Assembly: GCF_012273515.2 (NCBI RefSeq)
Contig: NZ_CP050975.2
Coordinates: 620,001-684,000, forward strand
DNA length: 64,000 nt
Source: Streptomyces sp. RPA4-2
GTDB lineage: Bacteria; Actinomycetota; Actinomycetes; Streptomycetales; Streptomycetaceae
Direction: 5' to 3'
In this document: positions 36,289 through 44,865 of the stretch, piece by piece
How positions within the stretch are numbered: position 1 is the stretch's first letter
How the letters are laid out: every line of letters starts with the position of its first letter
The notes under the pieces: generated by a model
The model's database searches: none
What the model was told of the DNA's origin: nothing
What the model saw: only the letters and a program-made list of their open reading frames with translations
Program-made: the position numbers and the translations under genes

Positions 36289-37251
36289 TTATCGGCCGAC
36301 GGCTCGATCCCGCGGTGACAGACCGTCGTCGACGGACACGTCCTCCGCCACGAGCGTGATGCCGGAGTTCCTGGCCTGCTCCAGGATCAGGGCGGCGAAG
36401 TCCTCGTCGGCATGTCCCGCGCCGACGGCACTCGCGACGAGCTGGGCGGTGGCGGCGGCCAGCGGCATCGGGACCTCCAGCTCGCGGGCCGCGGAAAGCC
36501 CCAGCTCCAGGTCCTTGCGCAGCAGCGGCATAGTGAACGTCGGCTTGAAGTCCAGGTTGACCAGCGCGGGCGACTTGTACCGGGTGTAGGCCGAGCCCAT
36601 GACGGAGTCGTTCAGGAATTCCAGGAAGGCGGCACGGCTGACACCGCCCTTCTCCGCGAGGACGGTGATCTCGGCGAGCGACTGGGTGACGACGCCGAGG
36701 AAGACGTTGTGCGCGATCTTGACCAGCCGGGCGGCCTCGTCCTCGCCGACGTAGGTCACGCCCCGCCCCAGCGCCGCCAGCAACGGCTCGATCCGGCCGA
36801 ACACTTCGCGTGAGCCGGACACCGCGATCGTCAGGCCGCCCGCGGCGATCACCTTCGGGTTCCCGCTCACCGGGGCGGCCAGGAAGTCCGTCCCGCGCCG
36901 GGCGGCTTCCTCCCGGACGAGCGCGGACGTCCCGGTGGACACCGTGGAACTGTCGATCAGAACACCCGGAGCGGCGTCCGGTGAGGTCAGCAACCCGCCG
37001 GGACCCGTGGTGACCGCCTGAAGGTCGGGCGAGGCGGAGACCATCGTGAAGACGACGTCCCGGTCGGCGAGATCGACCGGCCGGTCGACGACCGTCGCGC
37101 CTCTCTCCGTGAGCGGTTCGGCCTTGGCGCGCGTCCTGTTGTGGACGGCCACGTCGTAGCCCGCGTCGAGGAGCCGCGCGGCGAGCTGGAAGCCCATCCG
37201 GCCGGTACCGATCCAGCCGACGCGCGGCGGGTCCTGGGTGACATGCGCCAT
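36289..37251 (-). CDS. NAD(P)-dependent beta-hydroxyacid dehydrogenase (HIBADH family)
   Basis: 320 residues from the ATG at 37251 with GAGG 7 bases upstream. The Rossmann start is RVGWIGTGRMGFQLAARLLDAGYDVAVHNRT, where the Asn-Arg-Thr after beta-2 favours NADP. The substrate signature is VLIDSSTVSTGTS, followed by LAAPVSGNPKVIAAGGL, and the catalytic Lys lies in ARLVKIAHNVFLGVV. The C-terminal helical domain is complete. Members reduce or oxidise 3-hydroxyisobutyrate, tartronate semialdehyde or 2-(hydroxymethyl)glutarate; the last is known in nicotinate fermentation. It is divergent from the molybdenum hydroxylase operon. Confidence 0.87.
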   Translation of the reverse strand: MAHVTQDPPRVGWIGTGRMGFQLAARLLDAGYDVAVHNRTRAKAEPLTERGATVVDRPVDLADRDVVFTMVSASPDLQAVTTGPGGLLTSPDAAPGVLIDSSTVSTGTSALVREEAARRGTDFLAAPVSGNPKVIAAGGLTIAVSGSREVFGRIEPLLAALGRGVTYVGEDEAARLVKIAHNVFLGVVTQSLAEITVLAEKGGVSRAAFLEFLNDSVMGSAYTRYKSPALVNLDFKPTFTMPLLRKDLELGLSAARELEVPMPLAAATAQLVASAVGAGHADEDFAALILEQARNSGITLVAEDVSVDDGLSPRDRAVGR

Positions 37252-37672
37252 TTCCGTACCTCGTTGCCGGAGGAAGACCGCTCGCTGGATGAGGTCCCGC
37301 TCCGCGGAGGCCTCTGCTCCCGTACGCCGTCGGGCAGTTGGGCGAACAGATCGGTGTGGTGGGTGTGGCGGGCGCGGACGTCCGTGATCGTCACGTCCGG
37401 CGTGGCCGGGGACTCGCGATGGGGCCGGTCGCACGGCCGATTCTCCGCGCGCCGGACCCGAACAGTGTGTCCGCATCGCGTGCCGGACGCATCTTGGCCC
37501 GGACCGCTGCGCCGACCCTGCCGGACATGCAGGTATGCCGGGTATATGCCTAGATTTACGGAACGGGTGTCCTCGTGCCGCCGATCCGTCCTGCCCCACG
37601 CCCCCGGGTAGATCGCCACGTAGGGGAATCCCCCGCGGTCCCCTCCCGACTCGACTCAGCAAGAGGTGCGGT
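37252..37672. promoter_or_regulatory. Divergent promoter region of the molybdenum hydroxylase operon
   Basis: 421 bases without a supported gene. Near 37530-37552 two GGTAT-type half repeats (CAGGTATGCCGGGTATATGCC) fall in the least GC-rich part, about 120 bases before the GTG of the large subunit. This is a plausible promoter or operator zone for one or both divergent units. Confidence 0.4.
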
Positions 37673-39988
37673 GTGGTGCATCAGTGGACACGGCGCGAGG
37701 ACGAAAGGCTGCTCACGGGAAACGGCCGCTACGTCGCCGACATCGAAGTGCCGGACTGCCTCGATGCCGTGTTCGTCAGGAGCGGTACCGGTCACGGTGT
37801 GCTGCGCGCGGTCGATTGCCGTGCGGCCCGTGAGGTGCCCGGTGTGGTGGGTGCCTGGTCCGCCGCCGACCTGACGGACATGCCCTCGTGCGCGAACTCG
37901 GCGGCCGCCCTGCAGGACCTGCCTCCGGTACCGCACACCGTGCTGGCCAGACTCTCCTCGGACGAGGTGGTCGCCGGCCGTGAGTGGCCGGCGCTGGTCA
38001 AGGAGCGCGTGCGGTACGCGGGCGAGGCCGTCGCGGTCGTCCTGGGCGAGGACCGCTACCGGGCCGAGGACGGGGCGGCCGAGGTCACCTTCCACGTTGA
38101 CCCACTGCCCGCGATGGTCACGCCGGCCGCCGCCGCGGCGGACGAGACCCTGCTCTTCGAGGGACTGAGCAACATCGCCCTGCGGGGAGAGACGGGCACG
38201 CCCGTCGAGGACGAGGTGTGGCGGGAAGCGGCCGCCGTGGTGGAGGGCCGCTACCGGCAGAACCTGCTGATGCCCACACCGATGGAGTGCAGGACGATCC
38301 TCGCCGTGCCCGAGGAGGACCGGCTGACGATCTGGTCGGGGCACCAGATGCCGCACCGGCTGCGCCGTGAGATGGCCGCGCTGCTGGGCTGGTCGGAGGA
38401 TCGGATCCGCGTGGTGGTGCCGGACACCGGTGGGGCGTTCGGCGGCAAGAGCGCCACCTTCCCGGAGTTCGTCGTGGTCGCCTTCCTCGCGGTCGGACTA
38501 CGGCGGCCCGTCCGGTGGATCGAGGACCGTCTGGAGTCGATGACGGTCGCCACGCGCGGCCGGGGGCAGGACCAGCGGGCCCGGCTGGCCGCCGACGCCG
38601 ACGGGCGGCTTCTCGCCTACGAGTTGCACATCGACGCCGACGTCGGCGCCTACCCTCACCTCGGAGTCGGGCTGCCGATGCAGACCGCCTGGATGGCGAC
38701 CGGCGCCTACCGCACTCCCCGGGTGCATGCGACGGTTCGCTCGATCCTCACCAACACCATGATCACGTATCCCTATAGGGGTGCCGGCCGGCCCGAGGCG
38801 GTCATCGCGCTCGAGCGCTGTATGGACATGATGGCAAGGAAGTTGGGGATCGACCCGGCGGAGTTGCGCCGCCGCAACTTCATCCCGCCCGGGGCCTTCC
38901 CGTACACGACCCCCACCGGCCGGACGTACGACAGCGGTGAATACGCCCGCGCGCTCGACCTGGCGCTGGAGACCGTCGAGTACGGCACCTGGCGCGCCGA
39001 GCAGGCCCGGCGCCGGAGCGATCCGACCGCCAAGCCACTGGGAATCGGCCTGTCCTGCTACGTCGAGCGATCCGGCGGAGAACCGGGCGGGCTGCACGAG
39101 TTCGGCAGCATCGAGGTCGGCGCGGACGGCGTCATCACCGCGCGCTGCGGGGCCGCTTCCAGCGGCCAGGGTCACGAGACCGTGTTCCCCGCGCTGGTCG
39201 CCAAGACCCTGGGCGTGGACGAGCGGCGTGTCCGGCTGGTCGAGGGCGACACCGACGAACAGCCCGAGGGCCTGGGCTCCTTCGCCAGCCGGACCGCGCA
39301 GGTCGCCGGAGCGATGCTGCAGCACGCCTCCCGACTGGTCATCGCGGAAGCCCGGCAGCGGGCCGCGACCCTGTGGGATCTGCCCCTGGAGGAGGTGGAA
39401 TGGGCCGACGGCACCGTCCACGCCGCCCACGACGGCTCGGCCGCCATGGACGTCAGTGAACTGGTCAAGGCCACCGGGCCGCTGCGCGTGGAGGACCGCT
39501 TCGAGACGGGGATGGCGTTCCCCTTCGGCTCGCATGTGGCGGTGGCCGAAGTCGACCCGGAACTCGGCACCGTGGAACTGCTGAAGGTGGTGACGGTCGA
39601 CGACTGCGGGGTGGTGCTCGACCCCGCGATCGTCCGCGCCCAGGCCTTCGGGTCCGCGATACAGGGCATCGGCCAGGCGCTGTACGAGGCCATCCCCTAC
39701 GACGACAACGGCACACCGCTGCTCGCGAACGGCCTGTTGGACTACCTGCTGCCGACCTACACCGAAGTGCCGCCCATCGAGGTCAAGGACACCTGCACGC
39801 CGAGCCCCAGCTCGCCCCTCGGTGCCAAGGGCGCCGGGGAGTCGGGCTGCATCGGGCTGCCGGCCGCGATCGTCAACGCCGTGGTCGACGCGCTCCGTCC
39901 GGCCGACGCCGACCTGTTGCAGATGCCGCTCACCCCTGACGTGATCTGGCGCGCGGCCCGCGCCCCGAGGCTGGAGGAGGACCGGTGA
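37673..39988 (+). CDS. Molybdenum hydroxylase large subunit (xanthine dehydrogenase/CoxL family)
   Basis: 771 residues from a GTG at 37673 (GAGG 6 bases upstream). The N-terminal domain is RREDERLLTGNGRYVADIEVPDCLDAVFVRS. Molybdopterin-binding motifs include VVVPDTGGAFGGKS, TYPYRGAGRPEAVIALERCMD and SSPLGAKGAGESGC, the last with the catalytic Glu. The active-site loop is YRGAGR rather than the AYRCSFR of true CO dehydrogenase, so this is a hydroxylase for N-heterocycles, purines or aldehydes. The TGA overlaps the next start (GTGA). It is exported by neither Sec nor Tat and needs the molybdopterin-cytosine cofactor made elsewhere. Confidence 0.9.
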   Translation: MVHQWTRREDERLLTGNGRYVADIEVPDCLDAVFVRSGTGHGVLRAVDCRAAREVPGVVGAWSAADLTDMPSCANSAAALQDLPPVPHTVLARLSSDEVVAGREWPALVKERVRYAGEAVAVVLGEDRYRAEDGAAEVTFHVDPLPAMVTPAAAAADETLLFEGLSNIALRGETGTPVEDEVWREAAAVVEGRYRQNLLMPTPMECRTILAVPEEDRLTIWSGHQMPHRLRREMAALLGWSEDRIRVVVPDTGGAFGGKSATFPEFVVVAFLAVGLRRPVRWIEDRLESMTVATRGRGQDQRARLAADADGRLLAYELHIDADVGAYPHLGVGLPMQTAWMATGAYRTPRVHATVRSILTNTMITYPYRGAGRPEAVIALERCMDMMARKLGIDPAELRRRNFIPPGAFPYTTPTGRTYDSGEYARALDLALETVEYGTWRAEQARRRSDPTAKPLGIGLSCYVERSGGEPGGLHEFGSIEVGADGVITARCGAASSGQGHETVFPALVAKTLGVDERRVRLVEGDTDEQPEGLGSFASRTAQVAGAMLQHASRLVIAEARQRAATLWDLPLEEVEWADGTVHAAHDGSAAMDVSELVKATGPLRVEDRFETGMAFPFGSHVAVAEVDPELGTVELLKVVTVDDCGVVLDPAIVRAQAFGSAIQGIGQALYEAIPYDDNGTPLLANGLLDYLLPTYTEVPPIEVKDTCTPSPSSPLGAKGAGESGCIGLPAAIVNAVVDALRPADADLLQMPLTPDVIWRAARAPRLEEDR

Positions 39989-40914
39989 AACCCGCCGCCT
40001 TCGACTACGTCGCACCCCGCACGGTGCCCGAGGCCGTCGACGCCCTGGAGAACGGAGGCCGCAAGGCCCAGGTGCTGGCCGGCGGCCAGAGCCTGCTCCT
40101 GGAGATGCACCTGGAGCGCGTCCGTCCCGACCTGGTCGTCGACATCAACCGCATCCCGGAACTCGACACCCTGCGGGTCGTCGACGGCTCACTGCGGGTC
40201 GGCGCGCTGGTCAGGCACCGCGTCTTCGAGTCCGCGGAGGCCGTACCGGGTCCCCTCGGCTCGTTGTTCTCGCTCGCCGTCGTCAACATCGCGCATCCGC
40301 CGATCCGGTCCCGGGGCACCATGGTGGGCAGCTTCGGCTGGGGCCACCCCGCCTCCGAGTGGTGCGCCATCGCCATGGCCCTGGACGCCGACATCGACCT
40401 GCGAGGACCCCAGGGCGTCCGTACCGTCGCGGCCCGCGACTACTTCCACGGTCCGCTCAGGACGGACCGCCGCCCCGGCGAACTGATCACCTCCGTGCGG
40501 TATCCGCTACTGGCCGAGCAGACCGGCGTCGGCTTCGTCGAGCACCGGCGCACACACTTCTGCTTCGCCCAGGTCGCCGTCGCGGCCGTCCTCACCATGG
40601 ACGACGGAGTGATCAGGGAAGCACGCATCGGGCTGGTCAACTGCGCCGACCGGCCGCTGCGGGCGCACGCCGCGGAGCGGGCCCTGACCGGCGTCGAGAT
40701 CGGCGCTCCGGCAGACGGCTACCGGCTGCCCGAGGACCATCCGTTCGCCCGCGCGGGCCGCGTCGCGGCGGAGCGTGACGCCGCACCCCTCGCGGAGCCG
40801 TACGCGGACCTCGAATACCGCCGGCACGCCATCGCCGTCGTGACCGCCAGGGCCCTGTGCCAGGCCGCCGACGACCACCGGTCCCGCGCCGGCGGGACCA
40901 AGGGAGACAGCTGA
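39985..40914 (+). CDS. Molybdenum hydroxylase FAD subunit (CoxM family)
   Basis: 309 residues; its GTG overlaps the previous stop. FAD-binding signatures are VLAGGQSLLLEMHLERVRPDLVVDINRIPEL near residues 30-60 and VVNIAHPPIRSRGTMVGSFGWGHPASEW near 95-130. The C-terminal CO-dehydrogenase flavoprotein domain (about 180-290) is complete. It passes electrons from the iron-sulfur subunit to an acceptor. Gene order large-medium-small is preserved with overlaps on both sides, so the three are co-translated. Confidence 0.92.
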   Translation: MKPAAFDYVAPRTVPEAVDALENGGRKAQVLAGGQSLLLEMHLERVRPDLVVDINRIPELDTLRVVDGSLRVGALVRHRVFESAEAVPGPLGSLFSLAVVNIAHPPIRSRGTMVGSFGWGHPASEWCAIAMALDADIDLRGPQGVRTVAARDYFHGPLRTDRRPGELITSVRYPLLAEQTGVGFVEHRRTHFCFAQVAVAAVLTMDDGVIREARIGLVNCADRPLRAHAAERALTGVEIGAPADGYRLPEDHPFARAGRVAAERDAAPLAEPYADLEYRRHAIAVVTARALCQAADDHRSRAGGTKGDS

Positions 40915-41396
40915 TGAAGATCACGCTCACGGTGAACGGCGAGGAGTTCCCGCTCGACGTGGAGCCCCGGCGCATCCTGGCGGACGTCCTGCGCGAGGAC
41001 TGCCGGCTGACCGGCACCCACCTGGGCTGCGAGCACGGCGTGTGCGGCGCCTGCACCGTGCTCGTGGACGGCGAGGCGGTGCGCTCCTGTCTGATGCTCG
41101 CCGTGCAGTGCGACGGCAGGTCGGTCCGGACCGTGGAGGGGCTGGCCGGTCCGGACGGCGAGCCCAGCGCGCTGCAGCGGGCCTTTTCCGCGGAACACGC
41201 GCTGCAGTGCGGCTTCTGCACTCCCGGATTCCTGATGGTGGCCGCCGGGGCGCTGGAAACCGACCCCGCCCTCGCCGATCACCCCGAGCGCGTGGATCAC
41301 ATCGTCGGATCCAACGTCTGCCGGTGCACCGGCTACGAACCCATCCGCCGCGCGATCCTGCGCGCGGCGCGGGAACAGCGGGAGCCCGTGACCTGA
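40914..41396 (+). CDS. Molybdenum hydroxylase [2Fe-2S] subunit (CoxS family)
   Basis: 160 residues; its ATG overlaps the FAD-subunit stop (TGATG). The plant-type ferredoxin cluster ligands are in LGCEHGVCGACTVLVDG plus the Cys in RSCLML. The second cluster is held by LQCGFCTPGFLMVA and NVCRCTGYEPIR. Two [2Fe-2S] centres therefore link molybdenum to FAD. It lacks the fused domains of eukaryotic xanthine dehydrogenase. Length is typical. Confidence 0.94.
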   Translation: MKITLTVNGEEFPLDVEPRRILADVLREDCRLTGTHLGCEHGVCGACTVLVDGEAVRSCLMLAVQCDGRSVRTVEGLAGPDGEPSALQRAFSAEHALQCGFCTPGFLMVAAGALETDPALADHPERVDHIVGSNVCRCTGYEPIRRAILRAAREQREPVT

Positions 41397-41459
41397 CCCC
41401 GTCCCGTGCCGGTCCCGGCGGTGCTGAGGAGTGGCGATGACCGTGAGGGGAGAGTGGAG

Positions 41460-41730
41460 ATGGCCGTGAGGGGAGATGTCCGCGCCGGAGTCGTCGACGT
41501 CCACGCGCACTGGCTGCCCCGGGAACTGCTCTCCCTCCCGCCGGGCTTCCCCCTGGGTGGCATGAGCGACCGCGACGGGGAGCTGTACCTGGGGGACCGT
41601 CCGCTGTTCTTCGCCGGCACGGCGATGACCGACATCGACGTGGTGATCGCCGACACGGTGGAAGGACCACTACCTGGTGAACCTGATCGGCAACCCGGTG
41701 GAGACCACGACCGCCGTGGCCTCGGTCGCC
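41460..41730 (+). pseudogene. Amidohydrolase remnant (ACMSD-like), internally deleted
   Basis: An ATG at 41460 opens RAGVVDVHAHWLPRELLSLP, the metal-binding HxH start of a class-2 amidohydrolase, and continues to AMTDIDVVIADTVE. At about 41658-41662 the frame breaks, and a shifted frame reads KDHYLVNLIGNPVETTTAVA, a piece that belongs about 130-180 residues later in such enzymes. The central domain and the C-terminus are missing, so the gene is dead. The start region is duplicated: 41437-41453 and 41460-41476 match at 16 of 17 bases. It lies between the hydroxylase operon and the FAD monooxygenase and points to a lost ring-cleavage or decarboxylation step. Confidence 0.72.
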
Positions 41731-41795
41731 CCGGTCCCGCATCCGAGGCTTCCGCATCCGAGGTGTCCCCGCATCCGCCACAGCAGAGGTGTGCC

Positions 41796-42962
41796 ATGTC
41801 CGAGACGAACGACTTCACAGCACTGGTCATCGGTGGATCGGTGGGCGGTCTGGCGGCCGCGCACGAACTGCGGGATGTGGGAGCCGGGGTCGCCGTCTAC
41901 GAACGGTCGGCGGGCCAGACGTCGGCACGCGGCGCCGGCATCGTCATGCAGCCGGAGGTCGACGCGCTGCTGAACCGCCTCGGCAGACCGGCGTCGTCCG
42001 TGAGTGTCGAACTGCACGAGCGGCAGCAGCTGGACGCGCGCGGCAGAACCGCGCGTCATGGGGCTCCGCAGCTCATGACCGCGTGGGACACCCTCTACCG
42101 CGCGCTGCGAGAACCGCTTTCCGGGGTGTGCTACCGCCTGGACAGCACGCTCAGACGGGTACAGGTGAGCGGTCACGACATCACGGCCGAGTTCTCGGAC
42201 GGCTACACCGCACGCGGAAACTTTCTGGTGGGCGCCGACGGGATCGGGTCGGCCACCCGCATGCTGCTCGACTCCGTCTCCCGCCCCGAGTACGCCGGTT
42301 ACGTGGCCTGGCGTGGCCTGGAGCCCGAATCCGCGCTGCCGAGTGAGCTGCTGGACCTTCTCGCGGGCCGCTTCACGTTCTTCACGTCGAGCGGAATGCA
42401 GATGCTGTGCTACCTGGTTCCGGGGGCCGACGGTGAGCGGGAGGAGGGCTCACGGCGCGTCAATTGGGTCTGGTACGTGAACGTCGCCGAGCCGGATCTG
42501 CCGAGGCTGCTCACCAGCCGCTCCGGAAAACACTTCGCGCACTTCCTGCCGCCGGGCGAGTTGCTCCCCGAGACCGTCGAACAGGTCGCCCGGCAGGCCG
42601 AGGTCTCGCTTCCGCCGCCCTTCGCCGAACTGGTGCACTTGTCGGACGTCTTCATGCAACCCGTGTTCGACCTCGCGCCAGGGCGCATGGTGGCCGACCA
42701 CGCGGCGCTGATCGGCGACGCGGCGGGCACGGTCAGGCCCCACACCGCCTCGGGAACCTCCAAGGCGTTCGGTGACGCCGCGGGCCTGGCGGCCGCCCTG
42801 CGCGGGTGGACCCCGACGCGGCCGCTGCCCGCCTCCGAGCTCGAGCACTGGGAGCTACGGCGCCTCGACCGCTTCCTCACGTTGTCCGAGGCCGGGTTCG
42901 ACCTGGCGGTGAGATCCACGTTGGGTGCCCAGAGAGGGAGCCGGTTCTTCGGTTCCGACTGA
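41796..42962 (+). CDS. FAD-dependent aromatic monooxygenase (dihydroxypyridine hydroxylase-like)
   Basis: 388 residues from the ATG at 41796 with AGAGG 6 bases upstream; the longer frame upstream is the amidohydrolase remnant. The FAD loop is LVIGGSVGGLAAAHELRDVGAGVAVYERS, the middle has VGADGIGSATR, and the ribityl motif is ALIGDAAGTVRPHTASGTSKAFGDAAGLA. The RPHTASGTSKA form resembles 2,6-dihydroxypyridine 3-hydroxylase more than phenol or salicylate hydroxylases. It would use NAD(P)H and O2 to hydroxylate an aromatic ring. Following a molybdenum hydroxylase, this suggests a pyridine-type pathway, by inference. Confidence 0.85.
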   Translation: MSETNDFTALVIGGSVGGLAAAHELRDVGAGVAVYERSAGQTSARGAGIVMQPEVDALLNRLGRPASSVSVELHERQQLDARGRTARHGAPQLMTAWDTLYRALREPLSGVCYRLDSTLRRVQVSGHDITAEFSDGYTARGNFLVGADGIGSATRMLLDSVSRPEYAGYVAWRGLEPESALPSELLDLLAGRFTFFTSSGMQMLCYLVPGADGEREEGSRRVNWVWYVNVAEPDLPRLLTSRSGKHFAHFLPPGELLPETVEQVARQAEVSLPPPFAELVHLSDVFMQPVFDLAPGRMVADHAALIGDAAGTVRPHTASGTSKAFGDAAGLAAALRGWTPTRPLPASELEHWELRRLDRFLTLSEAGFDLAVRSTLGAQRGSRFFGSD

Positions 42963-43053
42963 CCCTGGCGGCCACACGGCTCGCCGGGGACCGGCCTCGT
43001 CGAGGGCCGGACTTGACGCGACTGATTGAAACTTTTACGGTTACACCCGTGGT

Positions 43054-43072
43054 CGTAACACATCTTGTTACG
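43054..43072. promoter_or_regulatory. 19-bp inverted repeat CGTAAC-N7-GTTACG, probable Rrf2 operator
   Basis: Perfect 6-base arms around ACATCTT, ending 20 bases before the SDR start. The same architecture stands before both Rrf2 genes (44829, 50999). Confidence 0.7.
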
Positions 43073-43092
43073 TCGAATCAGTGGAGGATGTC

Positions 43093-43842
43093 ATGGGCCA
43101 GCTCACCGGCAAGGTCGCGATCGTCACGGGAGGCACCACCGGCATCGGCCTCGCCACCGCCAAGCGTTTCGCCGCCGAGGGCGCACAGGTGTACGTCACC
43201 GGTCGCCGCAAGCCGGAGCTGGACGCGGCCGTCCAGGACATCGGCTCGGGCGCCGTGGGAATCCAGGGGGACATCTCCGACCTCGCCGACCTGGACCGGC
43301 TCTACGCGGCCGTCGAGCAGGACGGCCGCCGGATCGACGTTCTCTTCGCCAACGCGGGCGGCGGCGAGTTCGCCCGGCTGGAGGAGGTCACGGAGGAACA
43401 CTTCGACCAGACCATCGGCGTCAACGTCCGCGGTCTCCTGTTCACCGTCCAGAAGGCCCTGCCGCTGCTCAACGAGGGCGCCTCGGTGATCGTCCCGGGC
43501 TCCTCGACCGCGATGTCCGGAGCGGAGGCGTTCGGCGTGTACGCCGCGACCAAGGCCGCCGTCCGCTCCCTCGCCCGCACCTGGGCGAACGAGCTCAAGG
43601 GCCGGGGAATCCGGGTCAACGTCATCGTGCCGGGACCGATCGACACCCCTGGAATCGCCGGCCTCGTCCCCGACGAGGAGCAGGCCGGACAGCTCAAGGG
43701 CTTCCTGGCGAGCCGGGTGCCGCTGGGCCGCATGGGCCGTTCCGAGGAGGTGGCCGGCGCCGTACTGTTCCTCGCCTCCGACCAGAGCAGCTTCACCACC
43801 GGTTCCGAGCTGCACGTCGACGGCGGCCTGAACCAGGTCTGA
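43093..43842 (+). CDS. Short-chain dehydrogenase/reductase, probably in an Rrf2 regulon
   Basis: 249 residues from the ATG at 43093 (GGAGG 5-6 bases upstream). It is a classical SDR: VTGGTTGIGLATAKRFAAEGAQVYVTGRR (the Gly-Arg-Arg suggests NADP), FANAGGGEF, Ser in VPGSSTAMSG, and catalytic FGVYAATKAAVRS. The end GSELHVDGGLNQV is typical. A perfect 19-bp inverted repeat lies in its leader, and two Rrf2 repressors with matching sites are 1.8 and 7 kb away, so it may be induced by electrophile or redox stress. A very strong terminator follows. Confidence 0.9.
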   Translation: MGQLTGKVAIVTGGTTGIGLATAKRFAAEGAQVYVTGRRKPELDAAVQDIGSGAVGIQGDISDLADLDRLYAAVEQDGRRIDVLFANAGGGEFARLEEVTEEHFDQTIGVNVRGLLFTVQKALPLLNEGASVIVPGSSTAMSGAEAFGVYAATKAAVRSLARTWANELKGRGIRVNVIVPGPIDTPGIAGLVPDEEQAGQLKGFLASRVPLGRMGRSEEVAGAVLFLASDQSSFTTGSELHVDGGLNQV

Positions 43843-43888
43843 GTTCCGCGACGGCGGTGGAGGACCGGCACGGAGTCCCCTCCACGAC

Positions 43889-43950
43889 ACGGGCGGCCCG
43901 ACACCGGGGACGGCACGGGGACCGGCCGTCCCCGGTGTCGGGCCGCCCGT
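43889..43950 (+). terminator. Very strong terminator after the SDR gene
   Basis: Positions 43889-43913 pair without mismatch to 43926-43950, a 25-bp GC-rich stem that can extend one pair further, 47 bases after the stop. Confidence 0.9.
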
Positions 43951-43959
43951 CTCCTCCCG

Positions 43960-44333
43960 GCGTCAGCTGCGCGAGGCGGCGGGCGGCAGGCCCGTCCAGG
44001 TGGCCGCGGAGCCGATCGGCGGTGCGATCCCCGCCGAACCGACCGGCCTGCCGACCGACGGGGGCACCCTGCTGACCTACGGTGGACTCGCCGAGGGCGA
44101 GCCCATGGGCCTGGACGCGGTGGCCCTGACCTCGCGCGGACCGACGGTACGCGGTGTGACCAATCGGGCGGTGGCTGATCGGCGCCTCCCGCGCAGGACA
44201 TCGACGGCGCCCTGCAGCCCGCGCAAGAGCGGCCCGACCTCTTCGACGCCACAGGCGAGTACGACCTCGCTCCCGTCACGGACGCGGTCCAGCACAGGAG
44301 CACCCGGGCAGGACGGGCACGGCTCCCCTCACG
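43960..44333 (+). pseudogene. Zinc-type/quinone oxidoreductase (MDR) remnant with frameshifts
   Basis: No intact frame is present, but three frames in series read like the C-terminal third of a medium-chain dehydrogenase. The first reads GRPVQVAAEPIGGAIPAE, then GGTLLTYGGLAEGEP and LTSRGPTVRGVT; the second IGRWLIGAS; the third QDIDGALQPAQERPDLFDAT, then GEYDLAPVTDAVQH. The breaks are near 44160 and 44195. The N-terminal two thirds are absent. It is a decayed NADPH oxidoreductase gene. Confidence 0.7.
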
Positions 44334-44357
44334 TCCCCCGCCGCCTGAGCGACGAGT

Positions 44358-44400
44358 CCGCTGCTCCCGACTTCCCTCCAGGGGAAGCCGGGAGCAGCGG
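44358..44400 (+). terminator. Hairpin after the MDR remnant
   Basis: A 19-base arm at 44358-44376 pairs with 44382-44400 with one mismatch and loop TCCAG. It is probably the terminator of the gene whose remnant precedes it. Confidence 0.75.
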
Positions 44401-44445
44401 CATGTCGGCCCGCTCGCCGTGCCACGCACCCCAAGGAGCGATCGC

Positions 44446-44680
44446 ATGAAGAGGGGAACCATCGGAGCCGGCACGGCCGCGGCGGCCTTTGCCCGTCAGG
44501 CGTTGACGGCGTGCGGCGGGATGTGTCGTCCTCTTCCACGCGGGGGATGACGTGGCGGCGAAGGCGGCAGTCGCATCGCTCGCCGAGCATTTCGGGTCCA
44601 TTCCCCTTGATGTGGGCGGCCTGGGCAGCGGCGGGCGGCTGATGCAGCTGGGCGGCTCACTGTCGGCGCAGCACCCTGCT
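44446..44680 (+). pseudogene. NADPH-dependent F420-reductase-like remnant, internally deleted
   Basis: AAGGAG lies 7 bases before an ATG at 44446 that opens MKRGTIGAGTAAAAFARQAL, the usual Rossmann start of this family, and stops after 34 codons. A shifted frame from about 44524 reads VLFHAGDDVAAKAAVASLAE, then HFGSIPLDVGGLGSGGRLMQ and LGGSLSAQ, which is the family's C-terminal end. Some 100 residues in the middle are missing. Confidence 0.7.
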
Positions 44681-44828
44681 CCATCCCGAGCCGCCTGGAA
44701 CGCCTCTGACCCATCAGGCCGGGGCTCAGCGTGCGCCCGCCGCCCCTCAGCCCGGGTGATAGACGGAAGCCGGCCCGCTGCCGATGGGTCCGGGTTGAGT
44801 GATTAAGGGCAGAGTTCCACAAAAGAAC

Positions 44829-44847
44829 CGTAACTATTATTGTGACG
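44829..44847. promoter_or_regulatory. 19-bp Rrf2-type operator before the first Rrf2 gene
   Basis: CGTAAC-TATTATT-GTGACG, the same NGTAAC-N7-GTTACN plan with one mismatch, ends 18 bases before the ATG, as expected for autorepression. Confidence 0.65.
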
Positions 44848-44865
44848 TCAGGGAGGTGGGGCGGT

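Noticed and set aside
37673..41396. Aerobic carbon monoxide dehydrogenase (coxLMS)
   Set aside because: The active-site loop is YRGAGR, not the Cys-containing AYRCSFR of true CO dehydrogenases.
43843..44865. New small genes in this gap (for example an open frame from 44000 to 44449)
   Set aside because: The pieces match the ends of MDR and F420-reductase families across broken frames, so they are remnants.
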